Positions 5,818 through 6,339 of a stretch of 6,339 bases of DNA are shown in pieces; the first letter of the stretch is position 1; each line of letters starts with the position of its first letter. The notes below the pieces were generated by a model that was given only the letters and a program-made list of their open reading frames with translations, ran no database searches and was not told the origin of the DNA. Both the position numbers and the translations under genes were made by a program. Origin of the DNA: Candidatus Hydrogenedentota bacterium (GTDB lineage: Bacteria > Hydrogenedentota > Hydrogenedentia > Hydrogenedentales > SLHB01); the NCBI GenBank assembly GCA_007118235.1, contig SKRY01000093.1, forward strand, positions 1 through 6,339, written 5' to 3'.

Positions 5818-6336
5818 ATGGCGGTTCTCAATGTGACGCTATACCCCGATGAGCCATTGCTGTCGGTTGCCGAGCCCATCCCTTCGATTACGCCGAAGAT
5901 CGTCAAGCTGGCGAGCGACATGTTCGACACCATGATTGAGTACGAGGGCGTGGGGCTCGCCGCCCCGCAAGTAGGGGTGGCCAAACGGATGTTCGTGGTG
6001 TGCGAGCCCGAGCAGGCCGTTCAAATGTGTCTCATCAACCCGGTCATCGTGGAATCCGAGGGCCGGGAAGCAGGCGAGGAAGGCTGCCTGAGTCTGCCCA
6101 GCGTGTATGCGGATGTCCCCCGCGCCACCGGCGTGCGTGTCCAGGCCATCAACGAGAAGGGCGAGGCCTTGGATTTCCGGGCCGAGGGCCTGTTGGCCCG
6201 GATTATTCAACATGAGCTGGATCATCTCAACGGCGTGATCTTCCTGGACCGCGTCGACCTATTGACGCGGCAGGACAAACTCATGGAGTGGGAAGAGCGC
6301 CGGCAGCGGTATCTCGAGGCCGTCAAGGAACGGTAG
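5818..6336 (+). CDS. def: Peptide deformylase
   Basis: A complete 172-residue cytoplasmic metalloenzyme that removes the N-formyl group from the initiator methionine of nascent proteins, before methionine aminopeptidase acts. All three family motifs are present: GVGLAAPQ (44-51; Gln51 stabilises the transition state), EGCLS (88-92; Cys90 is a metal ligand), and the zinc-binding-type HELDH (132-136), where His132 and His136 bind the metal and Glu133 is the catalytic base. Length and motif positions are almost those of the E. coli enzyme (about 169 residues, Cys90, His132, Glu133, His136), placing it in the type I bacterial group. The C-terminal helix is charged (KLMEWEERRQRYLEAVKER). A strong Shine-Dalgarno precedes it, and the 215-base gap upstream suggests it starts its own transcript. 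In many bacteria fmt follows def; the window ends 3 bases after the stop, so this cannot be seen. Confidence 0.98.
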   Translation: MAVLNVTLYPDEPLLSVAEPIPSITPKIVKLASDMFDTMIEYEGVGLAAPQVGVAKRMFVVCEPEQAVQMCLINPVIVESEGREAGEEGCLSLPSVYADVPRATGVRVQAINEKGEALDFRAEGLLARIIQHELDHLNGVIFLDRVDLLTRQDKLMEWEERRQRYLEAVKER

Positions 6337-6339
6337 ACA

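Noticed and set aside
5607..5852. 81-codon plus-strand frame with a GTG start
   Set aside because: It is built partly from the palindrome, overlaps the start and ribosome binding site of def, and has no plausible ribosome binding site.
1..6339. CRISPR array, tRNA, rRNA or insertion sequence
   Set aside because: No regularly spaced direct repeats, no cloverleaf or rRNA-like segment, and no transposase motif were seen.

Overview
The window is GC-rich bacterial DNA with two divergent gene blocks. It encodes lipoproteins and secreted proteins with typical Gram-negative (diderm) export signals. A secretin-type outer-membrane protein beside a very large secreted GH42-fold protein suggests a member of the PVC or Hydrogenedentota-like uncultured bacteria. 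That placement is inference from gene style only; the window contains no marker that fixes the taxon.

Left block, minus strand (2081 down to 1): three genes read in one direction. They are a small exported protein with an OmpH/Skp-like C-terminal signature (2081-1668), a TPR lipoprotein with a C-terminal beta domain (about 1609-599), and the 5' part of a secretin-like gene (590-1) that runs off the window edge. Spacings are 55 nt and 8 nt, and the last Shine-Dalgarno overlaps the preceding stop codon, so they look like one operon. A good extended -10 promoter lies at 2199-2228. All three products are predicted to act in the periplasm or outer membrane: a periplasmic chaperone-like protein, a lipoprotein that could pilot or scaffold, and a pore-forming secretin-domain protein. 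No known system contains exactly this set as far as I can tell, so its role is open.

Middle (2082-2863): about 780 bases without a convincing gene. It holds the two divergent promoters, several inverted repeats, and a compact intrinsic-terminator-like hairpin on the minus strand (2453-2470) that matches no annotated gene.

Right block, plus strand: a 912-codon secreted protein (2864-5602) has an N-terminal beta domain, a TIM-barrel region, a GH42 trimerisation-like domain and a C-terminal beta domain. The two catalytic glutamates expected of the family are not evident by eye. After a 215-base spacer with a GC-rich palindrome comes a complete peptide deformylase gene, def (5818-6336), with all family motifs and its own strong ribosome binding site. 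The deformylase is housekeeping and need not be functionally linked to its neighbour.
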